From contig NZ_CP140151.1 in the NCBI RefSeq assembly GCF_034479555.1, forward strand, positions 930,001-994,000: 64,000 nucleotides of DNA. The letters are read 5' to 3'. The notes beneath the pieces are model-generated. The model worked only from the letters and a program-made list of their open reading frames with translations, was not told where the DNA came from and did no database searches. Every line of letters begins with the position of its first letter. The first letter of the stretch is position 1. Below are positions 60,127-64,000 of this stretch, in pieces. The position numbers were made by a program, and so were the translations under genes. Source of the DNA: Chromohalobacter canadensis. Its GTDB lineage: Bacteria > Pseudomonadota > Gammaproteobacteria > Pseudomonadales > Halomonadaceae.

Positions 60127-61097
60127 CCCCCAGCGACGACGACACACAACGCGATGCACGGCACTGGTCGCGCGTTCAGGAATCCGGCACGCTAGCCGGC
60201 ATGCGCCTGATGATTTGGATTCGCCGCCACCTGGGACGTTGGCCGTTTCGGCTCATGCTGGTACCGGTCATTCTTTATTACTACGCGATACGCCACATTC
60301 CCCGCCAGGCATCGCAGGATTATCTCAAGCGCATCTGGCCCCTCTATGCCGGGCGTGCGCCGCGCTGCGTACACTGGCTGAGCCTGCGCCACTTTCTGGT
60401 CTTCGGCGGCATGCTGATGGACAAGATCGATGCCTGGAGTGGGCGTACGCTGGAGGCGCGGGTCGACGGCGAAGACCGCGCCCGCCTCGACGCCGCCATC
60501 CGCAGCGGGCGCGGCGGTCTTGTGCTGGTCTCGCACGTCGGCAACCTGGAAATATGCAGCGCCATGCAGGAACGCCGCGACGACTTCCGCGTGGTACAAA
60601 TCATGCACACTCGCAACGCCAGCAAGTTCAACGAGCTGCTGGCCCGCAGCAACCTGCGCCGCGCACCGGAAATCATCGAGGTCAGCGAGATCACCCCGGC
60701 CACCGCCATGCTGCTCGCCGAGCGCATTCAGCAAGGGCGCTTCGTCATGATCGCCGCCGACCGTGTGCCGATTCACGACGGTGGCCGCACCCAGACGCTC
60801 GATTTCCTGGGCGCACCCGCCGCCTTCCCCGAAGGCCCGTTCCATCTGGCCACCCTGTTGCGCTGCCCGCTCTACACGGTGGCCTGCCTACGCGACGCCG
60901 AAGGCTACCGGGTGGAATTCAATGACTTCGACGACACCACCCACGTCAAGCGCGCCGAGCGCGACGCCTGGCGCGAACAAGCCATGCGTCGTTACGTACA
61001 ATGGTTGACCGACCAATGCCAGCGCCAGCCCCTGCAATGGTTCAACTTCTTCCCCTTCTGGGCTTCTTCGACAACGCACACACGCAACGACGACTGA
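60123..61097 (+). CDS. LpxL/HtrB-like lysophospholipid acyltransferase
   Basis: 324 residues. A membrane-near N-terminal part (LGRWPFRLMLVPVILYYYAIRHIPRQASQDYLKRIWPLYAGRAP) is followed by the acyltransferase HX4E site LVSHVGNLEICSAMQE and IAADRVPIHDGGRTQTLDFLGAPAAFPEGPFHLA. It should transfer an acyl chain, perhaps anchoring the aryl polyene to a lipid at the inner membrane. ATG 60123 overlaps the GT2 stop and is preferred over 60090. Confidence 0.86.
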   Translation: MTPSDDDTQRDARHWSRVQESGTLAGMRLMIWIRRHLGRWPFRLMLVPVILYYYAIRHIPRQASQDYLKRIWPLYAGRAPRCVHWLSLRHFLVFGGMLMDKIDAWSGRTLEARVDGEDRARLDAAIRSGRGGLVLVSHVGNLEICSAMQERRDDFRVVQIMHTRNASKFNELLARSNLRRAPEIIEVSEITPATAMLLAERIQQGRFVMIAADRVPIHDGGRTQTLDFLGAPAAFPEGPFHLATLLRCPLYTVACLRDAEGYRVEFNDFDDTTHVKRAERDAWREQAMRRYVQWLTDQCQRQPLQWFNFFPFWASSTTHTRNDD

Positions 61098-61136
61098 GTT
61101 TCACCGTCGCTGTCATCTCGACACGGGAGAAAGCAC

Positions 61137-61733
61137 ATGATGCGCCGCTTGATCGCCTACGCCTGCCTGGGGCTCGTCGGACTGCCGCTCGCCGCACACG
61201 CCTTCGACCGCCAGGCGCTCCAGGCGCGTCTCGAGCAGACTCCGGCGCTGGAAGGCCACTTCACGCAGACTCGTTGGCTCGCCGATGTCGACACCGAACT
61301 CGAAAGCCAGGGACGCTTCGCCTATGTCCGCGACGAGAAAGTGGTCTGGCAGTTGCAAACACCCGTGGAGGACACCCTGGTGCTCACACCGGCCGATGCC
61401 GATGACGCCGCGCAATCGGAAAGCGCCCGTCAGGCCGGGCGCGAGCAGATCGCCGCGTTGTTGCTGCGCCTGCTCGGCGGTGACTGGTCAGCGTTGGATT
61501 CACGCTTCACACAGACGCTAGAGGGCGACGCTGACGACTGGCAGGTCCGGCTCACACCGCGCGACTCGGCCCTCGCCGAACGTATCGGCGAGATTCGTCT
61601 GGCCGGCGGCCGCTATGTCGAACACCTGGAAATGAATACCGCCGGTGGCGACCGCTTGAGCGTCGACTTCAGCGACCAGACGCCGCTGACACCCGAGGCG
61701 ATCGACGCCCTCCCCGACGCCGATACCCGCTGA
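61137..61733 (+). CDS. LolA-like periplasmic carrier of the aryl-polyene-type locus
   Basis: 198 residues with a Sec signal peptide (MMRRLIAYACLGLVGLPLAAHA). The mature part FDRQALQARLEQTPALEGHFTQTRWLADVDTELESQGRFAYVRDEKVVWQLQTPVEDTLVLTP follows the LolA-like outer-membrane carrier family (COG2834) seen in these clusters. It may carry the lipid product across the periplasm with the MMPL exporter. GGGAGAAAG precedes ATG 61137. MMPL starts 21 nt after its stop. Confidence 0.87.
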   Translation: MMRRLIAYACLGLVGLPLAAHAFDRQALQARLEQTPALEGHFTQTRWLADVDTELESQGRFAYVRDEKVVWQLQTPVEDTLVLTPADADDAAQSESARQAGREQIAALLLRLLGGDWSALDSRFTQTLEGDADDWQVRLTPRDSALAERIGEIRLAGGRYVEHLEMNTAGGDRLSVDFSDQTPLTPEAIDALPDADTR

Positions 61734-61754
61734 CCGGATCGCCGAGGACTCCCC

Positions 61755-64000
61755 ATGTCGCCTTTGCCCACCGCCACGCGCGTGCCCCGTTATCTCGCCT
61801 GGGCCTGGCTAGTCGCCCATCTGCTGTGTCTGGTGGCACTCGGCTGGCTGCTGCGCGACGGCCTGCCCGCGGACACCCGGCTGACCGCCATGCTGCCGGA
61901 GGACCGTCAGGCACCGCTGGTGGAACGCTCCAGTACCCAGCTGGGCACGAGCTTCGAGGACCGTTTCGTGCTACTGCTGCACGCCGACGACCTGTCGAGT
62001 GCCACGCCCACGCTGGCCGACGCACTCACCGGGGACGACGGCGCTTCGTCGGTGATCGACACCCTGACCTGGCGCGACACCGACCTCCTCGACGACGATC
62101 CTAAAGCGGCACTCGATGCCTATCGCTACCGCCTGCTGACTCCCGAGATACGCCAGGCCATCGATACCGACGGCGGTGCATCGCTGGTCGACCCCGCACT
62201 GAAGACGCTGTTCTCGCCCGCCGCACGCCCGGACCCGCGACGCGATCCGTTCGGGCTGCTCGATGCCTGGCTCAAGGAGCGCACCACGAGTCGCGTCACC
62301 CCGCGCGACGGCCGTTTGAGCGTCGATATCGACGGCCAGCGTTTCAACCTGCTGATCGGCGAACTCGCCGCCTCGCCCTACGCGCCGGACGCCCAGCAGC
62401 GCCTGACCACGGCATTGGCGGATTTTGAGGCCACGCACCCCGAGGCGACGCTATTGCGCTCGGGGCTGATCTTTCATGCCGCGGCCGGCGCAGAGCAGGC
62501 CAAGCACGAGATCTCGACCATTGGCCTGGGCGCGTTGCTCGGTCTGATCGCGGTGCTGCTGATCGTCTTTCGCTCGCCGCGCGTCCTGCTTGCACTGTTG
62601 CTACCACTAGGCAGCGGCCTGCTGCTGGCGCTAACCGCTACTCTGGCGTTGTTCGGCAGCCTGCACCTGCTGACCCTGGCCTTCGGTGCCAGCCTGATTG
62701 GCATCGCCATCGATTACGCCCTGCACTTGCAAAGCCATCGCGCCATCGCCGGCCGTGGGTTCCGATTGCGTCCCCTGTTGCCCGGGCTCGCCCTCGGCCT
62801 GGCCTCGAGCCTGGTCGCCTACCTCGCCCAGACCCTCACCCCGTTGCCCGGGCTGCGTCAGATGGCGGTCTTCGCCGCGCTCGGCCTGGTCGGCGCCTGG
62901 CTGAGCGTGGTGCTCTGGCTACCTCGCTTGCGGCTCCCCGTCTCGCCGGCCACCGCGCGCCTGGCCAACCGTTGGGAAAGCATGACGCGCACGCCGTGGC
63001 GCCTCACCCCCGGCTGGGTCGGCGTGGTCGCCGTCATCTTGCTGGCCGTCTGCGTCTGGCGTCTGCAAAGCGACGACAGCCTGCGGCTGCTCAGTTCATC
63101 GCCCGATGCCTTGCTCGAGCAGGAGCGCATCGTGCAGCGACACTTCGGTAACGATACCGGCACGCATTATTTGCTGGTGCGCGGCGACGATGAGGCCGCG
63201 CTGCTCTCACGGCTCGACGCACTCCACGCGCCGCTGGACGAGCTGCAGCGCCAGGATGTGATCAGCGGACACGTCGACCTTGCCGACAGCGTGCCGCCGC
63301 CCGCTCAGCAGGAGGCCGACCTCGAACGCGTCGAGCGCCTCTATAGGGAACCGCTCGAGACCCTGTTCGAGCGCGCGGGGCTCCCCGAGACGCTGGCCGA
63401 ACGGGCACGTGCTCGCCTCGACGAGAGCCCGTTGCTGGATGTCGAGAGCTGGCTCGACACACCGCTCGGAGAATCGCAACGCCGCCTGTGGCTGGGCAAG
63501 ACCGACGACGGTGACGTCGCCGCCAGCGTGGCGCTTCAGGGTGTCGCGGACGGCGACGGCGAGGCGCCTCTGCGGCAACTCGCCGCCGATACGCCCGGCG
63601 TTACCTATGTCGATCGTATCGAGCGCTTGTCGGGCCTGCTTGGCGAACTGCGCACGCATATCGCCGAATGGCTAGCATTGGGCTTGGTCTTGCTGGGCGT
63701 GGGGCTGAGCCTGCGCTATCGTCGCCGTACCTGGCGAGTGCTGTTGCCCCCGCTAGGCGCTACGCTGATCGTATTGACGAGCTTCGCAGTGGCCGGCATC
63801 CCGCTCAACGTCTTCAGTCAGTTGGGGCTGTTGCTGGTCTTGGGCATCGGCCTCGACGCAGGTATCTTCAATGCCGAGCATCCGCGCCAGGCAGCGGCCT
63901 GGCTGGCCATCAGCCTGTCCACGCTAACCAGTCTGCTGGCCTTCGGACTGCTTGCGTTCAGTGCCACCCCGGCGCTTCACTATCTCGGCCTGACGTGTCT
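61755..64000 (+). CDS. MMPL-family RND exporter (3' end cut by window)
   Basis: 748 codons are visible and the frame is open at the window edge; family members are about 770-790 residues, so little is missing. It starts MSPLPTATRVPRYLAWAWLVAHLLCLVALGWLL (first helix), followed by a periplasmic loop (TRLTAMLPEDRQAPLVER), a first set of helices (about 253-400) with LTLAFGASLIGIAIDYALHLQ, a second periplasmic domain after QSDDSLRLLSSSPDALLEQE, and a second helix set with LLLVLGIGLDAGIF. It is the lipid exporter expected in an aryl polyene cluster. The remaining genes (ketosynthases, ketoreductase, ammonia lyase) are not in view. Confidence 0.88.
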   Translation, partial: MSPLPTATRVPRYLAWAWLVAHLLCLVALGWLLRDGLPADTRLTAMLPEDRQAPLVERSSTQLGTSFEDRFVLLLHADDLSSATPTLADALTGDDGASSVIDTLTWRDTDLLDDDPKAALDAYRYRLLTPEIRQAIDTDGGASLVDPALKTLFSPAARPDPRRDPFGLLDAWLKERTTSRVTPRDGRLSVDIDGQRFNLLIGELAASPYAPDAQQRLTTALADFEATHPEATLLRSGLIFHAAAGAEQAKHEISTIGLGALLGLIAVLLIVFRSPRVLLALLLPLGSGLLLALTATLALFGSLHLLTLAFGASLIGIAIDYALHLQSHRAIAGRGFRLRPLLPGLALGLASSLVAYLAQTLTPLPGLRQMAVFAALGLVGAWLSVVLWLPRLRLPVSPATARLANRWESMTRTPWRLTPGWVGVVAVILLAVCVWRLQSDDSLRLLSSSPDALLEQERIVQRHFGNDTGTHYLLVRGDDEAALLSRLDALHAPLDELQRQDVISGHVDLADSVPPPAQQEADLERVERLYREPLETLFERAGLPETLAERARARLDESPLLDVESWLDTPLGESQRRLWLGKTDDGDVAASVALQGVADGDGEAPLRQLAADTPGVTYVDRIERLSGLLGELRTHIAEWLALGLVLLGVGLSLRYRRRTWRVLLPPLGATLIVLTSFAVAGIPLNVFSQLGLLLVLGIGLDAGIFNAEHPRQAAAWLAISLSTLTSLLAFGLLAFSATPALHYLGLTC

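Overview
The window is GC-rich, with dense gene packing and many ATGA-type start/stop overlaps. It carries a NarX/NarL- and FNR-controlled respiratory nitrate reductase locus, the ectoine catabolic genes (doeA, doeB, doeX, doeC, doeD, eutB, eutC), Ugp and Entner-Doudoroff genes, and an aryl-polyene-type lipid locus. This combination points to a halophilic gammaproteobacterium of the Halomonadaceae (Halomonas/Chromohalobacter type). That assignment is inferred from gene content; no rRNA gene is present.

Region 1 (1-22.9 kb) is anaerobic nitrate respiration. It holds a HemN-like protein without the radical-SAM cysteines, an FNR/ANR regulator, narG, a flavohaemoglobin (hmp), a Na+/H+ antiporter, three small proteins, narL-narX, narK1-narK2, narHJI, a parvulin-type PPIase, moaB and moeA. 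The nar operon is split: narG lies about 10.7 kb from narHJI. The promoters of narG, narK1 and narH share one architecture: an IHF-like site, 16 bp, a NarL 7-2-7 inverted repeat, 36-37 bp, then an FNR box. The narG and narK1 leaders also carry short ORFs with ribosome binding sites that start at exactly the same distance from the FNR box; the narK1 leader ORF overlaps the narK1 start codon. FNR-like boxes also precede the HemN-like gene and two small genes.

Region 2 (23.1-27 kb) has an ExoD-family membrane protein, an AraC regulator with a LysE-type exporter, and a Tat-exported PhoD phosphatase. Region 3 (27.1-42.1 kb) is ectoine degradation: DoeA hydrolyses ectoine, DoeB deacetylates the product, DoeD transaminates diaminobutyrate and DoeC oxidises aspartate semialdehyde; DoeX and the divergent MocR regulator EnuR control the set. 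The ectoine genes are interrupted by a molybdenum module (FdhF/YdeP-like oxidoreductase, fdhD, a LysR gene and a small membrane protein). No ectoine uptake system is in the window.

Region 4 (42.1-51.6 kb) holds a GhrA-like reductase, the ugpBAEC glycerol-3-phosphate importer, and zwf-pgl-eda divergent from hexR. The hexR promoter region carries five tandem 16-bp units. Region 5 (51.6-55.5 kb) has a PhnD/C/E-like ABC importer (possibly for selenate or another oxyanion), a YnfA-family protein and a KGG-repeat stress protein. Region 6 (55.8-64 kb) is part of an aryl-polyene-like cluster: chain-length-factor-like ketosynthase, ACP, COG4648 membrane protein, a fused AMP-ligase/hotdog dehydratase, GT2 glycosyltransferase, LpxL-like acyltransferase, LolA-like protein and an MMPL exporter cut by the window end. 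No rRNA, tRNA, CRISPR array or insertion sequence was seen.
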